Below, piece after piece: positions 55,845-64,000 of a DNA stretch of 64,000 bases. Position 1 is the first letter of the stretch; each line of letters begins with the position of its first letter. The notes beneath the pieces are model-generated. The model was not told the DNA's origin, did no database searches, and was given only the letters and a program-made list of their open reading frames with translations. Source of the DNA: Citrobacter tructae (lineage in GTDB: Bacteria; Pseudomonadota; Gammaproteobacteria; Enterobacterales; Enterobacteriaceae); contig NZ_CP038469.1 of assembly GCF_004684345.1 (NCBI RefSeq), positions 744,001 through 808,000 of the forward strand, in the 5' to 3' direction. The position numbers and the translations under genes were made by a program.

Positions 55845-56153
55845 TTACTCAACCTGTCCGTGGTTAATGCGCGTTAACGGCTCGTTGACATCGAAGATTT
55901 TGAAATTTACGTTTTCCACGCCCAGCAGCTTCAGACGGGCGGTATGCTTTTTGACATATGCCAGCGCGGTTTCTTTGTTTTGGAACAGATAGATGCCGCC
56001 GGCTTCCTGATTTTCTTCGTTTTCTGTCCAGATTTTCCAGATGAAACCGGGCTCCTGGTTAATGGACTCAGCTAGGTCGACAAGCTGACGTGACATCTCT
56101 GCACCAAACGGACCCTGAAAATCAAAGTGCAACTGCAATAGTGTGTTCGACAT
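55845..56153 (-). CDS. ydhR: YdhR family putative monooxygenase
   Basis: The 102 residues match what I recall of E. coli YdhR through LLQLHFDFQGPFGAEMSRQL, LAESINQEPGF, EAGGIYLF, AYVKKHTARLKLLGVENV and FDVNEPLTRIN. YdhR is a dimeric alpha/beta barrel of the ABM/mono-oxygenase type with no established substrate. In E. coli it lies next to valVW; here about 17.7 kb of accessory DNA separates them. Confidence 0.92.
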   Translation of the reverse strand: MSNTLLQLHFDFQGPFGAEMSRQLVDLAESINQEPGFIWKIWTENEENQEAGGIYLFQNKETALAYVKKHTARLKLLGVENVNFKIFDVNEPLTRINHGQVE

Positions 56154-56296
56154 AACTCCTCCATGGAAAACGCTGATGTGGGTAAGCCTCTATCTTATTT
56201 TTAATTTATTGCACAATAAACTGCAAAGTCTCGCTAATTCGCCAGTTGGATGAAAATTCGTTATGATCCGCTCCCGCACTCTATCCTGGCAGCCTG

Positions 56297-56995
56297 ATGT
56301 CTACCATTATTGATACCTTTATCGCTCCGCCGTGCCATGACGAGATAGAGATCCTCTATCAGGACGATCACCTGCTCCTCATCAACAAGCCCACAGGGCT
56401 GCTGAGTCTGTCGGGGAAAAATCCACAAAACCTGGATTCGGTACATCACCGGCTGGTTCAAATTTACCCCGGCTGTACACTGGTTCATCGGCTGGATTTT
56501 GGTACGTCCGGGCTGATGGTGATTGCTCGCAACAAGGCGATCAATGCCGCGCTGTGCCAGCAGTTCAGCCAGCGTGCTGTCACCAAGGTGTATAGCGCTT
56601 TGCTATGCGGACATCTGGACAATGATGAAGGGATGATAGACGCCGCCATTGCCAAAGATCCGGCGCTGTTCCCGCTGATGTCGATATGCGCCGTCAAGGG
56701 TAAGCCCGCACGATCCCGCTATCGGGTCGTCGAGCGCGTGCATCACTCGCTGGAAGACGGGACGTTACTGCCGTTAACGCGGGTACAGCTTTTCCCCGAA
56801 ACTGGTCGCACCCATCAGTTACGTATTCACTGTCAGTATCTGGGACACGCTATCTGGGGGTGCGATCTGTATGGTGGTCGTTTATTGCCTGGCACTGAAC
56901 TGACGCCGCGACTGATGTTGCACGCCAGCGAGTTGCATTTTAAACATCCCGTCAGCGAAAAGTGGATTAACGCGCAGAATGCCAGTCCGTTCTGA
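56297..56995 (+). CDS. RluA-family pseudouridine synthase
   Basis: The 232 residues are the catalytic domain only, without an S4 domain. The start of the domain is LYQDDHLLLINKPTGLLSLSG, the catalytic Asp lies in HRLDFGTSGLMVIARNK (HRLDxxTSG), and RVQLFPETGRTHQLRIHCQYLGHAIWGCDLYGG is the family's C-terminal motif. It isomerises uridine in rRNA or tRNA; length and layout are close to RluA, but the target is not assignable. It is convergent with mdtK, sharing a hairpin. Confidence 0.9.
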   Translation: MSTIIDTFIAPPCHDEIEILYQDDHLLLINKPTGLLSLSGKNPQNLDSVHHRLVQIYPGCTLVHRLDFGTSGLMVIARNKAINAALCQQFSQRAVTKVYSALLCGHLDNDEGMIDAAIAKDPALFPLMSICAVKGKPARSRYRVVERVHHSLEDGTLLPLTRVQLFPETGRTHQLRIHCQYLGHAIWGCDLYGGRLLPGTELTPRLMLHASELHFKHPVSEKWINAQNASPF

Positions 56996-57010
56996 ACACG
57001 TTAGAGAGAA

Positions 57011-57030
57011 TAGCCGCCGGACGGCGGCTA
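57011..57030. terminator. Bidirectional hairpin between the pseudouridine synthase and mdtK
   Basis: TAGCCGCC and GGCGGCTA form an 8-bp stem around GGAC, midway between the two convergent stop codons. Confidence 0.75.
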
Positions 57031-57039
57031 ATGTGGGGG

Positions 57040-58413
57040 TTATCGCGCAGCGCGTTGTAAAATGATAGCGGACGGCTGGCGTTGCAGGTAGCGCATACGC
57101 AGCATCATAAGGACTGCGGCAGAGGTCAGACCGATAATAAAGCCTATCCAGAAACCAGCGGGTCCCATGCGGTCAACCACCAAGTCGGTCAGCGCAAGAA
57201 TGTACCCACTCGGCAAACCCAGAACCCAATATGCTGTCAGGGTGATAAAGAAAATGGAGCGCGTATCTTTATACCCACGCAGGATACCGCTGCCAATAAC
57301 CTGAATCGAGTCTGATATCTGATACACGGCGGCCAGCAACATGAGCTGTGCCGCCAGCGTCACGACTTCAGGATTATTGTTGTAGAGTAGGGCGATTTGC
57401 TCACGCAATGTCACGGTAAAGACTGCGGTCATCACCGCCATGCAAACACCGACGCCTAACCCCGTTCTTGCCGCAGTTTGCGCGTCAAGCGTTGAACCTT
57501 GGCCCAAACGATAACCGACGCGAATAGTCACGGCGGCTGCCAGCGACATCGGCAGGACGAACATTAACGAGCTAAAGTTCAGCGCGATCTGGTGTCCGGC
57601 GACGTCAACGATCCCCAGTGGGGAGACCAGCAATGCCACCACGGCAAATAACGTCACTTCAAAGAATAACGCCAGAGCAATCGGTAAGCCCAGTTGGATT
57701 AGGCGCTTCATTACTGCGGTATCTGGCTTCTGGAAGCCAGTTACGTTGCGAATGTCACGCATCGAACGCGCACGTTTGACGTAGGAAAGCATGGCGATAA
57801 ACATCACCCAGTACACCGCAGCGGTGGCTACGCCGCAGCCTACGCCGCCGAGTTCTGGCATGCCAAAGTGACCATAGATGAAAATGTAGTTAACAGGAAT
57901 GTTCACCAACAGACCAAGAAAACCCATCACCATCGCCGGTTTGGTTTTGGCCAGACCTTCACACTGGTTACGGGCAACCTGGAAGAATAAATAGCCCGGC
58001 GCGCCCCACAACAGCGCGCGCAAATAACCTACGGCTTTATCGGCCAGCGCCGGATCGATGTTATGCATGGAGCGGATAATGTACCCCGCGTTCCACAGTA
58101 CCACCATGATCAGCACGGAAACGCTGCCCGCCAGCCAGAAACCCTGGCGTATTTGATGGGCAATGCGATCGCGGCGACCAGAGCCATTAAGTTGCGCAAT
58201 AACCGGCGTCAGAGCCAGCAGGAGACCGTGACCAAAAAGAATGGCCGGGAGCCAGATGGAGGTCCCGATAGCAACGGCGGCCATGTCCGTCGCACTGTAT
58301 CCGCCCGCCATGACGGTATCGACGAACCCCATTGCGGTTTGGGCGATTTGCGCAAGAATCACCGGAATTGCCAGAGCTAATAACTGACGCGCTTCAATTA
58401 CATACTTTTGCAC
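57040..58413 (-). CDS. mdtK: MATE-family multidrug efflux pump MdtK (NorM)
   Basis: The 457 residues have twelve transmembrane helices in two MATE repeats. The opening YVIEARQLLALAIPVILAQIAQTAMGFVDTVMAGGYSATDMAAVAIG is that of MdtK/NorM (sodium- or proton-coupled export of fluoroquinolones and other cations). The position beside ribE and cfa is the same as in E. coli. Upstream, TACAAT at about 58504-58509 on the minus strand is a likely -10, and the 5' leader contains a terminator-like hairpin. Confidence 0.95.
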   Translation of the reverse strand: MQKYVIEARQLLALAIPVILAQIAQTAMGFVDTVMAGGYSATDMAAVAIGTSIWLPAILFGHGLLLALTPVIAQLNGSGRRDRIAHQIRQGFWLAGSVSVLIMVVLWNAGYIIRSMHNIDPALADKAVGYLRALLWGAPGYLFFQVARNQCEGLAKTKPAMVMGFLGLLVNIPVNYIFIYGHFGMPELGGVGCGVATAAVYWVMFIAMLSYVKRARSMRDIRNVTGFQKPDTAVMKRLIQLGLPIALALFFEVTLFAVVALLVSPLGIVDVAGHQIALNFSSLMFVLPMSLAAAVTIRVGYRLGQGSTLDAQTAARTGLGVGVCMAVMTAVFTVTLREQIALLYNNNPEVVTLAAQLMLLAAVYQISDSIQVIGSGILRGYKDTRSIFFITLTAYWVLGLPSGYILALTDLVVDRMGPAGFWIGFIIGLTSAAVLMMLRMRYLQRQPSAIILQRAAR

Positions 58414-58448
58414 GTTTACACCATTATATTGTTGTTATTTGAGAGACT

Positions 58449-58472
58449 AAAAAAGCCGCCTTATAGGGCAGC
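58449..58472 (-). terminator. Terminator-like hairpin in the mdtK 5' leader
   Basis: On the minus strand GCTGCC-CTATAA-GGCGGC is followed by TTTTTT. It lies 36 nt before the mdtK start codon and downstream of the probable promoter. It may attenuate mdtK; no leader peptide or riboswitch was recognised. Confidence 0.5.
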
Positions 58473-58630
58473 AAGAAGAAAATACAGGGGAAATTGCAGT
58501 CTATTGTAGCGAGGAATACGTAATTCTCCAGTGAAAAAACAGGTGGGGGCGGTGCATTGCTGGCAACCGCAATTTTCACCTGCTATTGTGCTCAGCAGAG
58601 ATGTCTTAATTACGTTCAGGAGTTAGAGGT

Positions 58631-59278
58631 ATGTTTACGGGTATTGTGCAGGGCACCGCGAAACTGGTGTCTGTTGATGAAAAACCAAATTTTCGCACGC
58701 ATGTAGTGGAGTTACCTGAATACATGCTGGATGGGCTGGAGACGGGCGCATCGGTGGCACACAATGGTTGTTGTCTGACGATAACCGAAATTAACGGCAA
58801 CCAGATAAGCTTTGATCTGATGAAAGAAACGCTGCGTATTACCAATCTGGGCGACCTGAAGGTCGGGGATTTGGTCAACGTTGAGCGTGCGGCTAAATTC
58901 AGCGATGAGATTGGCGGACACTTAATGTCGGGTCATATTATGACCACCGCCGAGGTGTCGAAAATTCTGACCTCCGAGAATAATCGGCAGATATGGTTCA
59001 AGGTCCAGGATACGTCGCTGATGAAATACATCCTGTATAAAGGATTTATCGGTATTGATGGCATCAGCCTGACGGTCGGTGAAGTGACGCCGACGCGCTT
59101 TTGCGTGCATCTGATCCCGGAAACGCTGGAGCGTACGACGCTTGGCAAGAAAAAGCTGGGCGCACGGGTTAATATCGAAATCGACCCGCAAACGCAGGCG
59201 GTTGTGGATACCGTTGAGCGCGTGCTGGCCGCGCGAGAAAGCGCGATCAGCAACATCACCGGTGAGGCTGGGGCCTGA
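58631..59278 (+). CDS. ribE: Riboflavin synthase
   Basis: The 215 residues are two similar lumazine-binding barrels: MFTGIVQGTAKLVSV with VAHNGCCLTI (first repeat) and GHLMSGHIMTTAEV with IDGISLTVGEV (second repeat). The N-terminal MFTGIV is diagnostic. It dismutates 6,7-dimethyl-8-ribityllumazine to riboflavin as a homotrimer. In E. coli the gene is also called ribC. It is divergent from mdtK and convergent with cfa. A CAGGAG ribosome site precedes the ATG. Confidence 0.96.
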   Translation: MFTGIVQGTAKLVSVDEKPNFRTHVVELPEYMLDGLETGASVAHNGCCLTITEINGNQISFDLMKETLRITNLGDLKVGDLVNVERAAKFSDEIGGHLMSGHIMTTAEVSKILTSENNRQIWFKVQDTSLMKYILYKGFIGIDGISLTVGEVTPTRFCVHLIPETLERTTLGKKKLGARVNIEIDPQTQAVVDTVERVLAARESAISNITGEAGA

Positions 59279-59291
59279 GTCATGATGAAAA

Positions 59292-59312
59292 GCCCCCGTC
59301 GCGAACGGGGGC
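59292..59312. terminator. Bidirectional terminator between ribE and cfa
   Basis: GCCCCCGT and ACGGGGGC (8 bp) flank a CGCGA loop. On the minus strand it is followed by TTTTCAT, which fits termination of cfa. Confidence 0.85.
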
Positions 59313-59320
59313 CGAAAGAA

Positions 59321-60469
59321 CTAGCGTGGAACGCGCAGGCCGTGTTCCACACCGCGAGAGAAAACCACCTGCCAAAGCTGAATATCACGTGCGCGAAACG
59401 CACCGGCACAGGCGTTGAGGTAATAACTGAACATGCGTTTAAAACGCTCAGTATAATTATCGGCAATCTCCGGCCAGCTCTCCATGAAACGCTCATGCCA
59501 GGCCATCAACGTGGTATCGTAATCCGCACCAAAATTGTGCCAGTCCTCCATCACAAAATGTGACTCGCTGGCGTTGGCAATCTGGCGTACCGATGGTAAA
59601 CAACCGTTAGGGAAAATGTATTTGTTGATCCATGGGTCAACGTTATTGTCAGTTTTCTTTGAACCGATACTGTGCAGCAAAAACAGACCATCTGGCTTTA
59701 AATTGCGATCGACCACATCAAAGTAGGTGTTGTAGTTTTTTGGCCCCACATGCTCAAACATACCGACGGAGACAATGCGGTCAAAGCGGTCGTTCAGGTC
59801 GCGGTAGTCCTGGAGTAAAATAGTAACGTCCAACCCTTCACAGCGCGCCTGCGCCAGTTTCTGTTGTTCCGCTGAAATCGTCACGCCCACCACACTCACG
59901 CCGTATTGTGCCGCCATAAACTGGGACAGGCCTCCCCAGCCGCAACCAATATCGAGCACGCGCATTCCTGGCTTCAACTGCAATTTCTCGCTAATCATCC
60001 TGAGCTTCGCCTGCTGGGCAGCTTCCAGAGTGTCGGCATCTTTCCAGTAGGCGCAGGAATACTGCATATAGGGGTCGAGCATGCGGGTAAAGAGATCGTT
60101 GCCAAGATCGTAGTGCTCTTTGCCGACAACCCACGCGCGCTTTTTAGTCTGTAGATTAAACAGACGCGCCGTTGCGATACGGAGAGTATCTTTGAAATGG
60201 CGGGGGAGTTGGCTTTCCAGATCTGCGCGTAAGACTTTGGTAAAAAACATATCCAGACGATCGCATTCCCACCAACCATCCATATAGCTTTCACCTAAAC
60301 CCAGCGAACCTTCTTGTAAAACACGTTTGAAAAAAACGGGGTTTTTAACGCGAATATCCGCCGGCGCAGAACCATTAATCGTAATACCCGCACGGCTCAA
60401 CAACTCATTAGTGATTCGGTACCAGTCATCATCCGGTACGCTGACGTCTTCTATACACGATGAACTCAT
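59321..60469 (-). CDS. cfa: Cyclopropane-fatty-acyl-phospholipid synthase
   Basis: The 382 residues are the full length of E. coli Cfa. SAM-binding motif I is MRVLDIGCGWGGLSQFMA (about 170-187). The catalytic region contains FEHVGPKNY and MQYSCAYWKDADTLEAAQQAKL. It methylenates unsaturated acyl chains of membrane phospholipids, classically in stationary phase and acid. The 285 bp upstream (60470-60754) contain no other gene and should hold the sigma-70 and sigma-S promoters. Confidence 0.96.
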   Translation of the reverse strand: MSSSCIEDVSVPDDDWYRITNELLSRAGITINGSAPADIRVKNPVFFKRVLQEGSLGLGESYMDGWWECDRLDMFFTKVLRADLESQLPRHFKDTLRIATARLFNLQTKKRAWVVGKEHYDLGNDLFTRMLDPYMQYSCAYWKDADTLEAAQQAKLRMISEKLQLKPGMRVLDIGCGWGGLSQFMAAQYGVSVVGVTISAEQQKLAQARCEGLDVTILLQDYRDLNDRFDRIVSVGMFEHVGPKNYNTYFDVVDRNLKPDGLFLLHSIGSKKTDNNVDPWINKYIFPNGCLPSVRQIANASESHFVMEDWHNFGADYDTTLMAWHERFMESWPEIADNYTERFKRMFSYYLNACAGAFRARDIQLWQVVFSRGVEHGLRVPR

Positions 60470-60754
60470 AGCTTCTCCATCACTGGTCGGTGATCAGAAC
60501 CTTAAAACAGCGTAGACGCTTTTTTGGTCTTGTGAGAAATTTCACGGAATTAATCTGTGAATCTATTATCCGACGTAGAACAGAGGAAGGGAGGAACCCT
60601 TACCGAAAAGACCATCCATGGTTAAACGGGAACGTGCTTGTTCCCGTTAAGACATAAAAATTATCGTTTTTTTAACAACTGAGAATCAGTATAGGCCTCA
60701 ATTTTGGGCGATTCAATAGAAAACTGTTAGCCAGCTAATTAATAATTTGTGTTA

Positions 60755-61966
60755 TTAATGTGACTCGCCGTGTGCAACCGTAGACACCTCATCTGCCAGA
60801 GAGTCACTTTCTTTCTGCGATTGCATTTTGTAACCCAGCGCGGCCAGTAACACTGTTGATAGCATGACGCTGGTAGTGGTGAACAGCGGCGTGCTGATTA
60901 ACCACGAAACGATCAAGCTCGCCAGGAAGCATAGACCGAGTTGCAGCGTGTTCTGCAGTGCGGCGGCACGTCCTGTTGCCTGAGGAAAGGGACGTAACGC
61001 CTGAGCGACGACAATGGGGTAGATCGCACCGTTCGCTATTGCCATCACGCAGAATGGGATCAGGATTTCGGCCAGTGCAACGTGGTGAATAAAGCCGGTC
61101 GCCCAGGTGGCGATAACGCTCACGGCATAAAGGATGAGCAGCCAAGGTAGCAACTGGCGGCCTTCCCATTTTTGCAATGCGGCACGACAGCCGTATCCGC
61201 CTATCAAAAAGGCAATAGTTTGTGGCACATAGCTCAGGCCAATGACGGCTGGGCTATAGCCCATCTCGCTCAGGATAAACGGCGAGCCGGTCAGCCAGGC
61301 GAAAAAGCTCGCGGAGCAGGCGGCATAAATCAGCACATTGCCACGGTATGTTCTGGAGCGCAGCAGGGTGGCAAAGGTGAGTTTATCCTGACTATCGTCA
61401 CGCGCTTTTGTCGTCGGCTTCAGGCGCAGGGCCGGTAGCATCAGGATCAAGGTGATTGCAAACAGGGTGGCAAAGATAGCCTGCCAGGAAAAATGCATCA
61501 GGATCCAACTGCCTAACAATGGCGCAAGCGCAGGCGATAATCCGACCAGAGGCATAATCGTGGCAAAGATACGGTTAACTTTTTGTGAGGGATAATAATC
61601 GGCAACCAGCGCTTGCCAGATGACCGACGCCGCACAAACGCCAACGGCCTGGATAAAGCGCAATACCAGCAAGCCGGTCGCGTTTTCGACCCATAACATA
61701 CCGAGACTGCCCAGCGCGAAGATGGATAAGCCCAGCAGTAAAATGGGCTTACGACCATAATGGTCGGAGAGAGGCCCCCACAGAAGTTGCGCGACGGCAA
61801 AACCAGCTAAGAACAAGCTAAGGCTGGCGCTGACGGCAGACGCAGGGGTTTGCAAATCGGACTGAATAGCCGCAAATGCTGGCAAATACATATCCGTTGC
61901 CAGAAAACCGAGCACGCTAAGACCTGCCAGCCAGACTAAAAACCCTTTTCCAGGTTGCATCATCAT
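60755..61966 (-). CDS. punC: Purine nucleoside MFS transporter PunC (YdhC)
   Basis: The 403 residues have twelve transmembrane helices of the Bcr/CflA group: GFLATDMYLPAFAAIQSDL, LLWGPLSDHYGRKPILLLG (loop 2-3 motif) and LSPALAPLLGSWIL (motif C). Its position between cfa and the LysR gene punR is that of E. coli ydhC, shown to import adenosine and other purine nucleosides. It is divergent from punR. Confidence 0.93.
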   Translation of the reverse strand: MMMQPGKGFLVWLAGLSVLGFLATDMYLPAFAAIQSDLQTPASAVSASLSLFLAGFAVAQLLWGPLSDHYGRKPILLLGLSIFALGSLGMLWVENATGLLVLRFIQAVGVCAASVIWQALVADYYPSQKVNRIFATIMPLVGLSPALAPLLGSWILMHFSWQAIFATLFAITLILMLPALRLKPTTKARDDSQDKLTFATLLRSRTYRGNVLIYAACSASFFAWLTGSPFILSEMGYSPAVIGLSYVPQTIAFLIGGYGCRAALQKWEGRQLLPWLLILYAVSVIATWATGFIHHVALAEILIPFCVMAIANGAIYPIVVAQALRPFPQATGRAAALQNTLQLGLCFLASLIVSWLISTPLFTTTSVMLSTVLLAALGYKMQSQKESDSLADEVSTVAHGESH

Positions 61967-62071
61967 TTCTCTTTTTAGTAGTAAAACAGTGTCGCTGAGT
62001 GTAGTGAGTGTAATTCTTGCTGTGAAACGCTAATATTTGCATACTGATTTCAAATTTTTTGCAGGCAGAGT

Positions 62072-62983
62072 ATGTGGTCGGAATATTCCCTTGAAGTGGT
62101 TGATGCGGTTGCGCGTAACGGCAGCTTTAGCTCTGCCGCCCAGGAGTTGCACCGTGTGCCTTCGGCGGTAAGCTATACCGTGCGACAGCTGGAGGAGTGG
62201 CTGGCTGTGCCACTTTTTGAACGCCGCCATCGGGATGTGGAATTAACGCCCGCCGGGGCGTGGTTTTTAAAAGAAGGGCGGTCTGTTATCAAAAAAATGC
62301 AGATCACCCGTCAGCAATGTCAGCAAATTGCTAACGGCTGGCGCGGGCAGTTGGCGATTGCGGTCGATAATATCGTCCGGCCGGAACGGACCCGGCAGAT
62401 GATTGTGGATTTCTACCGTCATTTTGATGATGTGGAATTACTCGTTTTTCAGGAGGTGTTTAACGGCGTCTGGGATGCACTGTCAGATGGGCGCGTGGAA
62501 CTGGCTATTGGCGCGACGCAGGCCATTCCGGTGGGGGGACGTTACACGTTTCGCGATATGGGGATGTTGAGCTGGAATTGCGTGGTAGCGAGCCATCATC
62601 CGTTGGCGTCGATGCCCGGGCCGCTCAGCGACGACACGTTGCGCAACTGGCCGTCGCTGGTGCGTGAAGATACTTCGCGCACGCTGCCAAAGCGCATCAC
62701 CTGGCTGCTGGATAACCAAAAGCGGGTGGTAGTGCCCGACTGGGAGTCATCCGCTACCTGTTTATCGGCGGGGCTATGTGTGGGGATGGTGCCGACGCAT
62801 TTTTCTAAACCGTGGATCGACAGCGGTAAATGGGTCGCGCTACAGCTTGAGAATCCCTTTCCTGATGCCGCTTGTTGCCTGACCTGGCAGCAGAATGATA
62901 CCTCGCCTGCGCTGGGCTGGCTGCTGGACTATTTAGGGGACAGCGAAACGCTGAATAAAGAGTGGTTGCGGGAGCCAGAATAA
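62072..62983 (+). CDS. punR: LysR-type activator PunR (YdhB)
   Basis: The 303 residues have an N-terminal HTH (YSLEVVDAVARNGSFSSAAQELHRVPSAVSYTVRQLEEWL) followed by a periplasmic-binding-like effector domain. In E. coli PunR activates the divergent punC for use of adenosine as a nitrogen source. The two genes face away from a 105-bp shared control region (61967-62071). The stop is 17 bp from the purR stop, in convergent orientation. Confidence 0.93.
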   Translation: MWSEYSLEVVDAVARNGSFSSAAQELHRVPSAVSYTVRQLEEWLAVPLFERRHRDVELTPAGAWFLKEGRSVIKKMQITRQQCQQIANGWRGQLAIAVDNIVRPERTRQMIVDFYRHFDDVELLVFQEVFNGVWDALSDGRVELAIGATQAIPVGGRYTFRDMGMLSWNCVVASHHPLASMPGPLSDDTLRNWPSLVREDTSRTLPKRITWLLDNQKRVVVPDWESSATCLSAGLCVGMVPTHFSKPWIDSGKWVALQLENPFPDAACCLTWQQNDTSPALGWLLDYLGDSETLNKEWLREPE

Positions 62984-63000
62984 GGCCCCCGCGCAACAGA

Positions 63001-64000
63001 TTAACGACGGTAATCGCGGAACGGGCCGTCTGCAACGGAGCGACGTTCTACCAGGCGCGGATGCACCTCAATTGACTGCGACACTTCGCGCTTATTCACG
63101 ATACGGTCTAACAGCATGTTAAAGGCTGTTTCACCGAGGGAATCCTTCGGCTGGTGAATAGTGGTTAATGCCGGAGTGAAGAACCGGGCATTACGCACGT
63201 TGTCATAACCAATCAGCGACACATCCTGCGGGACGCGTAAGCCCATCTCGTCCGCGGCGCAGAGCGCGCCCATCGCCATGATATCGCCACCACAGAAAAC
63301 GGCGGTCGGGCGATGTGACTGGGAGAGGATCTGCTGCATGGCGCGATACCCGGATTCAGGCTCAAAATCACCCTGAACAATCCAGTTCTCAGGGACTTTA
63401 ATCAGCGCTTCTTCCATCGCTTTCATAAAACCAGCCAGACGACCGGCTCCGGTGTTGCGCTCCATAGGACCTGGGATCACGCCAATCTCGCGATGACCGC
63501 GCTCAACCAGATAACGACCTGCCATATAGCCGCCTTCAAAGGCGTTATCAATGACCGTATCGGTAAAGTCGGCTTTGGCTTCGCCCCAGTCCATTACCAC
63601 CATCGGAATATGGCGATACTCTTCGAGCATGGAAAGTAGCGACTCAGGATATTCTGAACACATCACCAGCAGGCCATCCACGCGCTTTTGCGCCATCATG
63701 GAGAGATAGGCCTGTTGTTTTTCGAGGCTGTTCCACGCGTTTCCCAGAATCAGGGTGTAGCCTTTCTGGAAACAGTTCTTCTCAACAGCTTCGATAATTT
63801 CCGCAAAATAGGCAGCTTCGCTGCTGGTCGCCAGCAAGCCGATTGATTTGGTGTGATTCACCTTCAGGCTGCGCGCTACTGCGCTTGGGGAGTAATGTAA
63901 CTCTTTAATCGCTGCCCAAACGGCATTGCGCGTCTCTTCCGCGACAAAGCGTGTTTTGTTAATTACGTGTGATACGGTTGTAGTGGAAACGTTTGCTCGC
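63001..64000 (-). CDS. purR: Purine repressor PurR (N-terminus beyond the window)
   Basis: The frame is open to the right edge. The visible part starts inside the LacI-type HTH (RANVSTTTVSHVINKTRFVAEE), continues through the hinge (SPSAVARSLKV) and the periplasmic-binding-like core (NHTKSIGLLATSSEAAYFAEII), and ends RRSVADGPFRDYRR. Only about the first dozen residues are missing. PurR with hypoxanthine or guanine represses purine synthesis genes. The standard 341-residue protein fits. Confidence 0.97.
   Translation of the reverse strand, partial: RANVSTTTVSHVINKTRFVAEETRNAVWAAIKELHYSPSAVARSLKVNHTKSIGLLATSSEAAYFAEIIEAVEKNCFQKGYTLILGNAWNSLEKQQAYLSMMAQKRVDGLLVMCSEYPESLLSMLEEYRHIPMVVMDWGEAKADFTDTVIDNAFEGGYMAGRYLVERGHREIGVIPGPMERNTGAGRLAGFMKAMEEALIKVPENWIVQGDFEPESGYRAMQQILSQSHRPTAVFCGGDIMAMGALCAADEMGLRVPQDVSLIGYDNVRNARFFTPALTTIHQPKDSLGETAFNMLLDRIVNKREVSQSIEVHPRLVERRSVADGPFRDYRR

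Noticed and set aside
58414..58630. FMN riboswitch between mdtK and ribE
   Set aside because: No conserved FMN-aptamer core was recognised; in enterobacteria that riboswitch precedes ribB, not ribE.

Overview
The window is chromosomal DNA from an enterobacterium. The right end carries the purR, punR, punC, cfa, ribE and mdtK block known from E. coli and Salmonella. Two valV/valW-type tRNA-Val(GAC) genes, a YdhR homologue, a REP element and a Trp-leader attenuator support this. A Citrobacter-like genome is my inference, from the spermidine dehydrogenase locus, an activity described from Citrobacter freundii, together with the overall gene content.

Left region (1-10.4 kb): an amine/GABA catabolic region. 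It holds an APC permease (partial), a soluble Cache-domain protein, a FadR-type GntR regulator, and a four-gene operon: PatD-like aminobutyraldehyde dehydrogenase, exported NTF2-like protein, Tat-exported SpdH-like spermidine dehydrogenase and tri-haem cytochrome c. A MocR regulator is divergent from a PuuE/GabT-type transaminase. Read together, spermidine would be cleaved in the periplasm to diaminopropane and 4-aminobutanal, which would be oxidised to GABA and then transaminated.

Next (10.4-14.1 kb): an ABC importer of the MolABC molybdate/tungstate type. Its promoter carries a ModE-like operator, and a convergent ModA-like protein shows no signal peptide.

Centre (14.3-37.8 kb): a surface-adhesin locus. 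It has a CSS-EAL phosphodiesterase, a LysR HTH-only protein, a LuxR-type regulator, a 6,279-residue type Va autotransporter and two small OmpH/Skp-like proteins. One of the pair is a predicted inner-membrane lipoprotein and the other has no signal. The passenger contains three start-like super-modules, then higher-order tandem duplications of 1,086, 2,172 and 2,907 bp.

Accessory region (38-55.5 kb): the two tRNA-Val genes are followed by a decayed phage xis/int remnant. A short int-derived direct repeat at 38.29 and 44.35 kb brackets LysR/EamA, GNAT and MFS/AraC genes. Then come an unknown protein with a ParB-like motif, a cupin, and a second tryptophanyl-tRNA synthetase whose leader encodes a peptide with tandem Trp codons followed by a terminator. 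After these lie a GGDEF protein, an AI-2E family permease, a TetR/ABC-membrane pair with twin palindromic operators, a glutathione peroxidase, and a GGDEF-EAL protein paired with an exported molybdopterin-fold protein.

Right core (55.8-64 kb): ydhR, an RluA-family pseudouridine synthase, mdtK, ribE, cfa, punC, punR and purR (partial).
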